Part shown: positions 8,293 through 16,510 of the stretch, piece after piece | Layout of the letters: each line of letters begins with the position of its first letter | Numbering within the stretch: the stretch's first letter is position 1 | NCBI GenBank assembly: GCA_020639235.1 | Contig: JACKHC010000002.1 | Coordinates: 124,001 to 188,000 of the forward strand | Reading direction: 5' to 3' | Length of the DNA stretch: 64,000 nt | Source: Phycisphaeraceae bacterium | GTDB lineage: Bacteria; Planctomycetota; Phycisphaerae; Phycisphaerales; UBA1924 | Translations under genes and position numbers: made by a program | Notes under the pieces: model-generated | Told to the model about the DNA's origin: nothing | Databases searched by the model: none | What the model saw: the letters and a program-made list of their open reading frames with translations, nothing else

Positions 8293-9204
8293 ATGAGCGT
8301 GGTGGTCGTGTACAACCCGAAGTCGGGGCGCGGGCGCGGGCTGAGCGTTGCGGCTCTGCTGGTGGATCATCTCCGAGGGCGCGGGATGGGCGTCGTGTCG
8401 GCCTCGATCCGGGAGCAGTGGCGTGACCTCCTGAACGGGGCGCGTGCCGTGATCGCTGCGGGGGGTGACGGCACGGTGCACGCGGTTGCGAGCGCGGTGC
8501 TGGACACCGGAGTCCCCGTGTACCAATGCCCCATGGGGACCGAGAATCTCTTCGCGCGGGAGTTCGGGATGTCGCGCGAGCCGGTGGAAATCGGCGATGC
8601 GATCGAGCGCGGGCGGACACGGCGGGTGGATGTGGGGATGTGCAACGGGCGGGCGTTCGTGATCATGTGCTCGGTGGGGTGCGACGCGAATGTGATTCAC
8701 CGGCTGGATCGGGTGCGGAACGGCGCGATCTCGCACTCGAGTTACGCGATGCCGACTCTTCGGGAGGTGATGCGGCCGGCAATTCCGAAGTTGTGTGTGA
8801 CGGTTGACGGGCGGGTCGTGGTGGACGGCGGGCGTGGGCAGTTGGTGGTGGCGAACTCGCGGCAGTACGCGATGCGGATCGACCCGGCGCGGGATGCGCG
8901 GGTGGATGACGGCGCGCTTGATGTGGTGTTTCTTCCGCACGAGACCGTGGCGGGCGCGGTGGCGCACGGCGCGCGGGCGCGGATGCGATGGGCGGATGGG
9001 CGCGGCGTGGTGCGCGCACGGGGGGCTGCGATTCGAGTTGAGTCGGTGGGTGGGGAGACGGTGTATCAGTTCGATGGGGAAGCGAGCGGGCGTCCCGCGG
9101 GGTCGGTCGATGGGTCTTTGGCGGCGGGGCTTGCCGCGCATGAGCGGCTCCCGATGGAAATATCGGTGCGCGCGGGGGCGCTGACGGTCTTGGAAGGGTT
9201 GTAG
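8293..9204 (+). CDS. Diacylglycerol kinase catalytic-domain (YegS/BmrU-type) lipid kinase
   Basis: A 303-residue protein of the DAGK catalytic-domain family, which phosphorylates lipids such as diacylglycerol or related alcohols. The opening YNPKSGRGRG is the typical first strand and loop; AAGGDGTVHAVASAV (near 55-70) is the nucleotide-binding GGDGT motif; PMGTENLFAREF follows as in the family (usually GTxNDFAR, here with E-N-L-F). The ATG at 8293 follows GGAGCGG at suitable spacing; an in-frame start at 8263 is less likely. The gene is divergent from the BamD-like operon and convergent with the PIN/TRAM gene. Lipid specificity cannot be read from the sequence. Confidence 0.85.
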   Translation: MSVVVVYNPKSGRGRGLSVAALLVDHLRGRGMGVVSASIREQWRDLLNGARAVIAAGGDGTVHAVASAVLDTGVPVYQCPMGTENLFAREFGMSREPVEIGDAIERGRTRRVDVGMCNGRAFVIMCSVGCDANVIHRLDRVRNGAISHSSYAMPTLREVMRPAIPKLCVTVDGRVVVDGGRGQLVVANSRQYAMRIDPARDARVDDGALDVVFLPHETVAGAVAHGARARMRWADGRGVVRARGAAIRVESVGGETVYQFDGEASGRPAGSVDGSLAAGLAAHERLPMEISVRAGALTVLEGL

Positions 9205-9289
9205 GCGACTTCTCTTTACCCCTCACCTGGTCACTATGTGACCACCCTTTCCCGCAATGGCGATGGGTGCAGAGAAACGGGAAGATTCT

Positions 9290-10549
9290 TTACCGGCGAG
9301 GGTTTCGGCCTCGCGGCGAGGGCTTGCGGAGCGCTCGTGGTGCGTGGGCGGGAGCGTCCTGCGTCGGGTCGTCGGCGGTCGACTCGTGATCGGTGTGTTC
9401 GCGCGGCCCTTCGCCTTCGGCGGTCGCGGGGGCGTGCGCACGTTCGTCCGGGGCTTCCGCGTCCGACGGCATCCGGGCGAAGATGAGACGGCCGTTTGAT
9501 GTCTGGACGGCGCTGGTGACGGTGAGTTGCTGTGTTGTGTCGATGTGCGGCGCGCCGTTCTCGGCGACGACCATCGTGCCGTCGTCGAGGAAGCCGACGG
9601 CCTGATTGGGTTGTTCGCCGGGTCGGACGAGTTCGATGGTGATGGAGTCGCCGGGCACGAGCGTCGGGCGCATGGCGCGGGAGAGATCATTGATGTTGAG
9701 GACGCCCACGCCCTGGATGGCGGCGACTCGCGCCAGCCCGGTGTCGCCCGTGACGATGAGCGCGGGGAGAAGCCGGGCGAGTTCGACGAGCTTCTGATCC
9801 ACTCCGGTGCCGGGGATCTGGGCGTCGTCGATGGAGACATCGAGTCGGGGGGAGCGCTGGAAGCGGGCGACGATGTCGAGGCCTCGGCGGCCCCGTGCTC
9901 GTTTGGATTTGTCGCCCGCGTCGGCCATGGTCTGGAGTTCGTCGAGGACGCAGCGGTGGACGATGAGGGGGGCCTGGAGGAAGCCGGTCTCGGCGGCCTC
10001 GAGGACGCGGGCATCGATCAGGGCGGAGGAGTCGAGAACGAGGGGCTTGGTGCCTCGGAACTGCTTTGCGAACTCGACATAGGGGATGACGAGGCGAAAG
10101 TCTTCGGAGGTCTGGAGGACGGTGGTGACTCCGAGGTAGCAGAGCCCGATTCCCAGAAGGATCTTGATGGTCAGAAAGATCCGGTTGTATTCGTCGGTGA
10201 AGACGAAGGTCTCTTTGAAGAGATCGACGACGAATGAGAGGAGCGCGGTGGCGAGGATCCCCGCGAATACACCTAGAAGGATGGAGGAGATGGTCGCGAG
10301 TTTGCGCTTGGGCGTGAGTATGTCGATGGCGACGACGAGGGCGAAGAAGGCGAGCGTGCCGACGACGGCGGCCCACCAGTTGGCGACGACATCGAGGCCG
10401 AGGGACGACTCCGCGGAGAGTTTGACGATGCCCAGCGAGGTGATGACGACCATCAGGAGGAGCACGGTGGCGCGGAGCGCGATGAGGGCCCTGCGTCGGA
10501 TTCGTTGGTCGTCGGGGATCGGGTTGCGCCTGTCGTCGTGGGGCGTCAT
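9290..10549 (-). CDS. PIN/TRAM domain membrane protein (YacL family)
   Basis: A 419-residue protein. Four hydrophobic segments occupy residues about 27-145. A PIN nuclease-like domain follows (KPLVLDSSALIDAR with its acidic Asp, VLDELQTMAD, and TGDTGLARVA with the last acidic residue), then a TRAM-like domain (RPTLVPGDSITIELVRPGEQPNQAVGFLDDGTMVVAE). The C-terminal 70 residues are a low-complexity, acidic and Pro/Ala-rich tail. This is the architecture of Bacillus YacL. The PIN acidic residues look intact, so RNA cleavage is possible but unproven. The start at 10549 lies 8 bases behind a TACACT box. Confidence 0.85.
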   Translation of the reverse strand: MTPHDDRRNPIPDDQRIRRRALIALRATVLLLMVVITSLGIVKLSAESSLGLDVVANWWAAVVGTLAFFALVVAIDILTPKRKLATISSILLGVFAGILATALLSFVVDLFKETFVFTDEYNRIFLTIKILLGIGLCYLGVTTVLQTSEDFRLVIPYVEFAKQFRGTKPLVLDSSALIDARVLEAAETGFLQAPLIVHRCVLDELQTMADAGDKSKRARGRRGLDIVARFQRSPRLDVSIDDAQIPGTGVDQKLVELARLLPALIVTGDTGLARVAAIQGVGVLNINDLSRAMRPTLVPGDSITIELVRPGEQPNQAVGFLDDGTMVVAENGAPHIDTTQQLTVTSAVQTSNGRLIFARMPSDAEAPDERAHAPATAEGEGPREHTDHESTADDPTQDAPAHAPRALRKPSPRGRNPRR

Positions 10550-10557
10550 GTGGATTG

Positions 10558-10563
10558 AGTGTA
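10558..10563 (-). promoter_or_regulatory. -10-like hexamer TACACT for the PIN/TRAM gene
   Basis: TACACT on the minus strand ends 8 bases before the ATG at 10549, consistent with a very short or absent leader. Confidence 0.35.
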
Positions 10564-10579
10564 GCCCGGATGGTGGGCT

Positions 10580-10608
10580 GTGACGGTGGGCGAGTGTGCG
10601 GGTAGACT
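10580..10608 (+). promoter_or_regulatory. Putative promoter of the SRP RNA
   Basis: GTGACG (10580-10585) and TAGACT (10603-10608) are separated by 17 bases, a normal -35/-10 arrangement, about 35 bases before the outer helix of the SRP RNA. Confidence 0.4.
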
Positions 10609-10642
10609 TGGTGTTTCCCGTTCCCCCCGTATCCGCTTGTCC

Positions 10643-10768
10643 GTCGCGTCGGTTGGCGACCGGGCCCGGTGCACGGGCGGCCCGTGAACCTGGTCAGGGC
10701 TTGACGGCAGCAGCCATAAGCGGCAGTCGTCCGGTGCCGCCGGTGTCCTGGTCGCCAACCGGCGTGAC
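10643..10768 (+). ncRNA. ffs: Signal recognition particle RNA (small bacterial type)
   Basis: The conserved apical domain of bacterial 4.5S RNA is readable: TGGTCAGG around 10691-10698, then GCAGCAGCC around 10707-10715. Between them GCU-UGAC-GGC forms a 3-bp stem closed by a UGAC tetraloop of the URRC class. The two ends of the molecule pair over about 19 bp (10643-10661 with 10750-10768, two G-U pairs), including the uninterrupted GGTTGGCGACC/GGTCGCCAACC. The RNA binds Ffh in cotranslational protein targeting. It sits 20 bases before dnaX, a common bacterial location for ffs. Exact ends are estimated from the helix. Confidence 0.9.
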
Positions 10769-10788
10769 TGGCGAGTATTGGGAGAGAG

Positions 10789-12437
10789 ATGTCGTACACG
10801 GTTCTGGCAAGGCGCTATCGATCGCAGGGGTTCGGCGAGGTTGTCGGGCAGGGGGCGATCGCGCGGACGCTCGAGCGGGCGATCGAGCAGGACCGGGTGG
10901 CGCACGCGTACCTGTTTGTGGGGACCCGGGGTGTTGGCAAGACATCGACGGCGCGGATTTTCGCCAAGGCGCTGAACGGTGGGTCGCCGGAGGTGGACAA
11001 GGCGATCATGTCCGGGCAGGACACGGATGTGATCGAGATCGACGCCGCGTCGAACTCGAAAGTGGATGAGACGCGGGAGCTGATCGCCAACGCGATCTAC
11101 AAGCCGCTTCGGGGCAAGTACAAGATCTACATCATCGACGAGGTCCACATGCTGTCGACGGCGGCGTTCAACGCGCTGCTGAAGACGCTCGAGGAACCGC
11201 CCGAGCATGTGAAGTTCATTCTGTGCACGACGGAGACGCACAAGGTTCCGGCGACGATTCAGTCGCGGTGCCAGCGTTTCGATTTCCGGAATCTCTCGGT
11301 CGCGGAGATTTCGGAGCATTTGGCGCAGGTGTGCAAGGGGGAGAAGGTCAAGGCGGATGAGGATGCGCTGCACGCCGTGGCGCGGCTGGCCAACGGGTCG
11401 ATGCGGGATGCGCTGTCGCTGCTCGATCGGCTGATGGCGGCGCGGAGCGGGAAGGAAACGATCACGGTCTCGCTTCTGGAGGGGTTGCTTGGGTTGCCGG
11501 CGCGGGAGTCGATCGAGGGGATTGTGTCGGCGCTGGCGGATTCGGATGCGAAGGGCGCGCTGGAGTTGTGCGACAGGTTGCTGGCGCAGGGCATCACGAT
11601 GGAGCAGTTCCTAGAGTCGGCGATTCTGCGGCTGCGCGATCTGATGCTGGTCTGTGTGTGCGGTGAGGCGACGGGGCTGGTGGACCTTTCGGGCGAGGCG
11701 CGGGAGCGGGTTGTCGAGCAGTCGCGCGGGTTCGATGAGAGCGGATTGGTGCACATGATCGCGTTGTGCGAGAGCGCGCAGCGGATGACCAAGACGAGCG
11801 CGACACCCCGCGCGATTCTTGACGCGGTGATGGTGCGGCTTGCGATGACGGAGAAGATCGCGGATGTGGCGCGATTGCTCGAGGGCGGCGCGGTGGCGGA
11901 AGCAAAGCCGCCCGGCTCGGCGAAACGAGCGACCTCAAAAAAAGCGTGACGGCGGAGCCGCCCCCCCCCACTCCCCGTGAGGCGCCGGCGGCCCCGCCGG
12001 GGACGACATCCACGATCGAGTCGAAATCGAATGCGAATGTAATCGCGCCCTCGGACGCTTCGTCGTTGGCGGAGATGTGGGCGCGCGTGATGGAGGCGAT
12101 CGACGCGGTGCCGTCCGTATCGGTTGTTGCTGAGTCGATGCGACCGGTTGAGCGGAAGGGGTCGACGCTGCGACTGGCGAAGCCGACAACCGGCGTGCGG
12201 TTCTCGGAGGTGCAGCGCGAGAAGCTGGAGGAGGTTGTTGAGAGTGTTTTCGGCGCGCGGATGCGCGTCGAAGTGGTCGAGGAGTCGGGTCGGGCCGCGA
12301 GCGAGGAAGCACCGGTCGAGGCGAACGAGCGAGAGGTCGACTCCGCTGCCCGCGAGGAGGCGATGCGTCACCCGGCGGTGAAGAAGGCGGCGGAGCTGCT
12401 GGGCGGGCGATTGATTCGGGTTGAGCGGGCGGAGTGA
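10789..12437 (+). CDS. dnaX: DNA polymerase III tau subunit via apparent -1 frameshift (gamma ends at 11949)
   Basis: The clamp-loader ATPase frame runs from ATG 10789 (GGGAGAGAG upstream) to TGA 11949, giving a 386-residue gamma-like product: Walker A GTRGVGKT (45-52), Walker B YIIDEVH (114-120), sensor CTTE (146-149) and SRC box (159-161). It stops directly after a tCA AAA AAA slippery site. The -1 frame then stays open to 12437 and encodes about 163 residues that look like a tau C-terminus, ending in HPAVKKAAELLGGRLIRVE. A -1 shift would give a product of about 549 residues. The four-Cys zinc module normally found between Walker A and the EIDAASN motif is absent, with that loop shortened. 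Alternatively one base was mis-called in the A-tract. First protein gene of a dnaX-ybaB-recR run. Confidence 0.85.
11937..11962 (+). promoter_or_regulatory. Putative -1 ribosomal frameshift site in dnaX
   Basis: Seven A residues (11937-11943) read A AAA AAA in the zero frame, a classical heptamer. The zero-frame stop TGA is two codons on, at 11947. A small hairpin GGCG-gagc-CGCC follows at 11951-11962, and a stronger one, CCGGCG-gccc-CGCCGG, at 11985-12000. Confidence 0.65.
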
Positions 12438-12462
12438 AGCGACGGGTCCACGGAGGGTTGTG

Positions 12463-12825
12463 ATGTTCGATCAGTTGAAGGCGATGGGGGCGGTAGCGGG
12501 GCTGCTCAAGGACAAGGAGCGGCTCCGCGCGATGACGGAGCAGTTCAAGGACAAGATGGAGCGGACACGGGTGACGGGCGCTGCGGGCGGCGGCGCGGTG
12601 CGCGTGACGATCTCGGGGAAGCTGCGCGTCACGGATGTTGAGGTGATGCCGGCGCTGCTGGGGGGTGCGGAAGATTCGGGGCGCGTGCAGTTGCAAAACC
12701 TGATTCTTGAGGCGACGAATGATGCGCTGGAGCGTGTGCAGGCGTTGATTCAGGAGGAAGCGGCTCGGCGGATGCAGGAACTGGGGCTGCCCGACATGCC
12801 CGGGCTCGGGAATCTGCTGGGCTGA
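12463..12825 (+). CDS. ybaB: YbaB/EbfC nucleoid-associated protein
   Basis: A 120-residue member of the YbaB/EbfC family, small dimeric DNA-binding proteins usually encoded between dnaX and recR, as here. The start MFDQLKAMGAVAGLLKDKERL is typical; GGGAVRVTISGKLRVTDVEV forms the central sheet, and a C-terminal helix carries LILEATNDALERVQALIQEE. An in-frame start at 12421 would add 14 residues and overlap the tau frame; ATG 12463 is preceded by GGAGGG and is preferred. It follows the dnaX -1 frame by 25 bases. Confidence 0.92.
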   Translation: MFDQLKAMGAVAGLLKDKERLRAMTEQFKDKMERTRVTGAAGGGAVRVTISGKLRVTDVEVMPALLGGAEDSGRVQLQNLILEATNDALERVQALIQEEAARRMQELGLPDMPGLGNLLG

Positions 12826-12831
12826 GGGGGC

Positions 12832-12837
12832 TAGAGT
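12832..12837 (+). promoter_or_regulatory. -10-like hexamer TAGAGT before recR
   Basis: TAGAGT ends 6 bases before the recR ATG. It could add an internal promoter inside the dnaX-ybaB-recR run; it could also be chance. Confidence 0.3.
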
Positions 12838-12843
12838 TCTGCG

Positions 12844-13500
12844 ATGGCGAAGCAGCGGAGTCACAATCCGGATCACTCGAGCGCGTATCCCGCGCCGGTG
12901 CGCGAACTGCTCGAGGAACTGGCGCGCCTGCCGGGGATTGGCAGGCGCTCGGCGGAGCGCCTTGCGCTGCATCTGCTCAAGAGCGATGCTGCGGACGCGA
13001 TGTCGCTGGCGGACGCGATCGCTCGCGTGAAGACGGAGGTGGGCCAGTGCCCGGTGTGCTTCAACTTCACGGACGGTGATGCGTGCGCGGTATGCCGGGA
13101 CGAGCGGCGCGACCCCTCGATGGTGCTGGTGGTTGAGCAGCCGCGGGACTTGATTTCGCTGGAGCAGACGGGGATGTACCGTGGCGTTTATCATGTGCTG
13201 CTCGGGCGGATCAGCCCGCTCGAGGGCGTGAGCGAGGATGATCTGACTATCGGCGCGCTGCTGGCGCGGATCGATACGCCGGAGCGGAATGCCGGGGGGG
13301 CGCGGGTTGAGGAAGTGATTCTCGGGCTGAACCCGACGCTGGAGGGGGATGGGACGGCGCTGTATCTGCAGCAGGCGGTGGCGAAGCGGGGCGTGAAGGT
13401 CTCGCGGCTTGCGCGGGGATTGCCGACTGGATCGCAGTTGGAATACGCCAACAAGGCGGTTCTTGCGGATGCGATTCTGGGCCGGCAATCGGTGCGTTAG
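12844..13500 (+). CDS. recR: Recombination mediator RecR
   Basis: A 218-residue RecR, which acts with RecF/RecO to load RecA at gaps. Seen in order: a helix-hairpin-helix (LARLPGIGRRSAERLALHLL, about 25-44), a four-Cys zinc finger (CPVCFNF...CAVC, about 63-83) and a Toprim domain beginning VLVVEQPRDLISLEQTGMYRGVYHVLLG with the EG motif in ISPLEGV. The C-terminal KRGVKVSRLARGLPTGSQLEYAN is characteristic. No Shine-Dalgarno is evident before ATG 12844, matching a possible leaderless start or readthrough from ybaB 18 bases upstream. Confidence 0.96.
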   Translation: MAKQRSHNPDHSSAYPAPVRELLEELARLPGIGRRSAERLALHLLKSDAADAMSLADAIARVKTEVGQCPVCFNFTDGDACAVCRDERRDPSMVLVVEQPRDLISLEQTGMYRGVYHVLLGRISPLEGVSEDDLTIGALLARIDTPERNAGGARVEEVILGLNPTLEGDGTALYLQQAVAKRGVKVSRLARGLPTGSQLEYANKAVLADAILGRQSVR

Positions 13501-13523
13501 CGCGAGGTGACGGGGGCGGACGG

Positions 13524-13529
13524 TATAGT
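13524..13529 (+). promoter_or_regulatory. -10-like hexamer TATAGT upstream of rpoN
   Basis: TATAGT lies 32 bases before the rpoN ATG, the only such box in the 61-base recR-rpoN gap. Confidence 0.35.
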
Positions 13530-13561
13530 TGCCGGCGGCACGGACGCCCGAGGGATAGCGC

Positions 13562-15103
13562 ATGCGTTTTGACACATCCCAGCACATGAAGATGGGCCAG
13601 CAGATGAAGCTGGCGCCGCGGATGATCCAATCGATGGAGATTCTGCAGATGGCGCTGCCCGCTCTGGAGGAGCGGATCGAGCAGGAGCTGGAGTCGAATA
13701 TCGCGCTGGAGACCTGGGAGCCGGGCGCCGACACGCAGACGATTGAGTTGGAACGCGCCGAGCGTGATCGGGCGGATCGGGAGAATGAGCGCGAGCTGAC
13801 GGTAGAAGACGGCGGGGCGGGTGACTTCGAGCGGCTCGGCTCGATGGAAGCGGACAATCCGGAGGCGTTTGACAACGAGTACTCGGCGGCGTCGTTGCAT
13901 GCGCGGCAGTCGCTCGAGCCGGGGTCGTACTCGCCGTCGCGGATGGCGGGCGAGCGCGACGCGAAGATGGATGCGCTTGCGAATACGGCCGCGCCCGCGA
14001 AGTCGCTCACGGACCAGTTGCTGGAGCAGTGGTCATTCGCGGAGGTGGACGGCGCGACGCGGGAGGCGGGGCGGCTGCTGATTCAGAATATCGATGACGA
14101 CGGGTACATCCGGGCGGACCTGGAGCAGATTCGGGAGTCGATCGCCGATGAGCGTGCGCGGCCCAGGCTGGAAGCGCTCGAGCGGGCGTTGACCGCGCTG
14201 CAGATCTTTCTGGACCCGCCCGGGCTTGCGGCACGCGACCTGCGGGAGAGTCTGCTCTTGCAGTTGGACGCGATCGAGGAGGCGGACCCGCGGGCGGATG
14301 TGAGTGCGATTCGCAAGATCATCGAGGGGCATCTCGATGATCTGACGCACAACCGGATTCCGCGGATCGCGGAGAAGACCGGGATGAGCATCGAGGAGAT
14401 TTCCGAGGCGCTGGCGCATGTGCCGCGGTTGGTGCTGCATCCGGGGCGGACGCTCGTGAACTCGATGCTTCCATCGATCATTCCCGATGCGATTGTCGAG
14501 TACGACGAGGACGGTGATGACTACATCGCGTACCTGACAGATGGTCGGATGCCGAACCTGCGGATCAACAAGGATTACGCGACGCTCGTGAAGGATCGGG
14601 GGTTGGCCAAGCAGGACCGCGAGTTCATCCGGACGAATCTGTCCAACGCGAACTGGTTGATCGATGCGCTCAACCAGAGGCGGCACACGCTGCAGCGCGT
14701 GCTCAATGCGGTGGTCGCGGCCCAGCGGGATTTCTTCGATCTTGGTGAGCAGGCGCTGAAGCCGTTGCCCATGACGCAGGTCGCGGACCAGCTGGGGATT
14801 CATGTCGCGACGGTGTCGCGGGCGGTGGCGGGGAAGCACATCCAGTGCCCGCGGGGGATTTTCCCCCTTCGGCGTTTCTTCACGGGGGGTATGCAGACAC
14901 AGGGCGGGGACGAGGTCTCGTACGACGCGATCAAGGCGGCGCTGAAGGATGTGATCGACGAGGAGGACAAGTCCAATCCGCATTCGGATGATGCGCTGGT
15001 GAAAGAGCTCGAGAAGAAGGGGATCGACATCGCGCGACGTACGGTCGCGAAGTACCGGTCGCAGCTGGATATCCCCAGCGCGCGGCTACGGAAGAAGTTC
15101 TAA
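13562..15103 (+). CDS. rpoN: RNA polymerase sigma-54 factor RpoN
   Basis: A 513-residue sigma-54. Region I is recognisable at the N-terminus (QHMKMGQQMKLAPRMIQSME, then ILQMALPALEERIEQELESN). Residues about 60-150 form an acidic linker. The core-binding and DNA-binding domains follow (ARDLRESLLLQLDAI; MTQVADQLGIHVATVSRAVAGK; CPRGIFPLRRFF), and the RpoN box ARRTVAKYR sits near the C-terminus, which ends SARLRKKF. It directs transcription from -24/-12 promoters with enhancer-binding ATPases; no such activator is encoded in the window. A structured repeat element begins right after its stop codon. Confidence 0.96.
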   Translation: MRFDTSQHMKMGQQMKLAPRMIQSMEILQMALPALEERIEQELESNIALETWEPGADTQTIELERAERDRADRENERELTVEDGGAGDFERLGSMEADNPEAFDNEYSAASLHARQSLEPGSYSPSRMAGERDAKMDALANTAAPAKSLTDQLLEQWSFAEVDGATREAGRLLIQNIDDDGYIRADLEQIRESIADERARPRLEALERALTALQIFLDPPGLAARDLRESLLLQLDAIEEADPRADVSAIRKIIEGHLDDLTHNRIPRIAEKTGMSIEEISEALAHVPRLVLHPGRTLVNSMLPSIIPDAIVEYDEDGDDYIAYLTDGRMPNLRINKDYATLVKDRGLAKQDREFIRTNLSNANWLIDALNQRRHTLQRVLNAVVAAQRDFFDLGEQALKPLPMTQVADQLGIHVATVSRAVAGKHIQCPRGIFPLRRFFTGGMQTQGGDEVSYDAIKAALKDVIDEEDKSNPHSDDALVKELEKKGIDIARRTVAKYRSQLDIPSARLRKKF

Positions 15104-15180
15104 GAGATTTCGTGTGTCGCGTTGCTCCACACGAGTTGAGATTGTGTAGACCGGCTCGCGCCGTGCCGCTCACCGGATGA
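15104..15180 (+). repeat. Structured post-stop element, copy A
   Basis: Begins at the base after the rpoN stop. TTCGTGTG (15109-15116) pairs with CACACGAG (15128-15135); the core AGACCGGCTCGCG is at 15148-15160, then GCCGCTC. A further hairpin CCGCTCA-ccgga-TGAGCGG lies at 15166-15184. Copy B at 20934 has the core at the same 44-base offset, with compensatory stem changes. No T-run follows. Confidence 0.6.
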
Positions 15181-15229
15181 GCGGGTTGTCGGATTTGGGT
15201 CAGAGGGGCCGGGCTTTTGGGGCGGCGGG

Positions 15230-15235
15230 TATGAT
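15230..15235 (+). promoter_or_regulatory. -10-like hexamer TATGAT for pgsA-pgpA
   Basis: TATGAT ends 8 bases before the pgsA ATG at 15244, in the same GGCGGG context as the box before the glmM-like gene. Confidence 0.4.
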
Positions 15236-15243
15236 CGACGTTT

Positions 15244-15888
15244 ATGAGTGATCGACCCGCTGCGACCGGTTTCCGCAGGCATGTGCCCAACGCGCTGACG
15301 CTGGCGCGGCTGGTGCTGGCGGCGGCATTCATCTGGGTGCTGAGCGTGTACCGGTATCCGGCGACCAATGCTTGGGCGCTGCATGTGGGCATCGATCTGT
15401 TCATCATCGCGGCGGTGACGGATGCGCTGGACGGGTATCTGGCGCGCCGGTGGAACGCTGTGAGCGTGTTCGGTCGGGTGATGGACCCGTTCGCGGACAA
15501 GTTACTGGTGCTGGGCGCGTTCGTGGTGATGGCGGGGCCGCAGTTCTGGTCTGCGGAACTGGGGCGACAATCAACGGGCGTTTCGCCATGGATGGCCGTG
15601 GTGATCCTGGGGCGGGAGTTGCTGGTGACCTCGATCCGCGGCGTAATGGAGGGGATGGGCGTTGACTTCTCGGCGTCGTGGACGGGGAAGGCGAAGATGA
15701 TCGTGCAGTCGGTGGCGGTGCCGGCAATTCTGCTGCTTGTGATTCTTGCGACGAGCGGCGCGCTTGAGACGGGACGGGCGGTGGCGATCAACGCGGTGAT
15801 CGCGTATTTGGTGACGGCGGTGACTGTGGTTTCGGCTGTTCCCTATTTGACGCGGGCGATGGGCGCGGTGCGGGGGCGGGAGTCGTGA
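15244..15888 (+). CDS. pgsA: CDP-diacylglycerol-glycerol-3-phosphate 3-phosphatidyltransferase
   Basis: A 214-residue integral membrane CDP-alcohol phosphotransferase, first committed step to phosphatidylglycerol. The signature D-G-x2-A-R-x8-G-x3-D-x3-D is present as DALDGYLARRW...GRVMDPFADK (about residues 59-82), with about five hydrophobic segments around it. It overlaps the next gene, a PgpA phosphatase, by four bases (GTGA), so the two consecutive steps of phosphatidylglycerol synthesis are translationally coupled. That pairing supports PgsA over other CDP-alcohol transferases. Confidence 0.93.
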   Translation: MSDRPAATGFRRHVPNALTLARLVLAAAFIWVLSVYRYPATNAWALHVGIDLFIIAAVTDALDGYLARRWNAVSVFGRVMDPFADKLLVLGAFVVMAGPQFWSAELGRQSTGVSPWMAVVILGRELLVTSIRGVMEGMGVDFSASWTGKAKMIVQSVAVPAILLLVILATSGALETGRAVAINAVIAYLVTAVTVVSAVPYLTRAMGAVRGRES

Positions 15889-16466
15889 GCGAGCACAAGA
15901 ACAAGTCGCGGGCGTCGATCAGGCCTTTGAACAGCGCGACGATCGCCCTGACAACGGGGGGACTGGGTTTTCTGCGGCCCGCGCCTGGGACTTGGGGCTC
16001 GGTGCCGCCGTGCGCGGCGATGGGGCTGCTGCTGATCGGGGGCGCCTCGTACTGGACGATTCAGATCGTGATGGTGGCGGTGCTGGTGTTGTCGTGCGCT
16101 GTGTGCGTGGTATTGGGGCGGTACGCGGAGGCGCGCTTCGGGCGGAAGGACGCTGCGGAGGTCGTGATCGACGAGACGGCGGGGGTGACGCTCGGGTTGA
16201 TGCTGTGGCCGGCGGGGTTTGTGGCGTCGTGCGCGCTGCCGGGGGAGTGGACGATGGAGGCGGCGGGCGGGCCGTTCCTGCGGGCGTTGGTCGCGGTGGG
16301 TGCGGCGTTCGTGCTGTTCCGGGTGAGCGACATCTTCAAGCCGTGGCCCGCGCGGCGGTTGGAGGATTTGCCGCACGGATGGGGCGTGCTGATGGACGAT
16401 GTGATGGCGGGTGTGTACGCGGCGGCGGCGATGCAGGTGGGGCTGCGGTTCTTGCCGCTTGGATGA
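15885..16466 (+). CDS. pgpA: Phosphatidylglycerophosphatase A
   Basis: A 193-residue membrane protein of the PgpA family, removing the phosphate from phosphatidylglycerophosphate. Motifs: GLGFLRPAPGTWGS at the N-terminus, then AEVVIDETAG in the middle and FRVSDIFKPWPARRLEDLPHGWGVLMDDVMAGVYA at the C-terminus with the acidic active-site cluster. Several hydrophobic helices lie between. It starts at GTG 15885, overlapping the pgsA stop. Confidence 0.94.
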   Translation: MSEHKNKSRASIRPLNSATIALTTGGLGFLRPAPGTWGSVPPCAAMGLLLIGGASYWTIQIVMVAVLVLSCAVCVVLGRYAEARFGRKDAAEVVIDETAGVTLGLMLWPAGFVASCALPGEWTMEAAGGPFLRALVAVGAAFVLFRVSDIFKPWPARRLEDLPHGWGVLMDDVMAGVYAAAAMQVGLRFLPLG

Positions 16467-16510
16467 AACGCGAGTCGCTTCAGTCCCATTGAGCATCTGG
16501 GAGAACTGTG

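Noticed and set aside
8230..9141. A 303-residue minus-strand open frame opposite the lipid kinase gene
   Set aside because: Shadow composition, no start site, and the opposite strand holds intact family motifs.
11960..12000. The nine-C run in the tau region as the cause of the dnaX frame change
   Set aside because: The gamma stop at 11947 lies before the C-run, so an error there could not join the frames; the A-tract is the relevant site.
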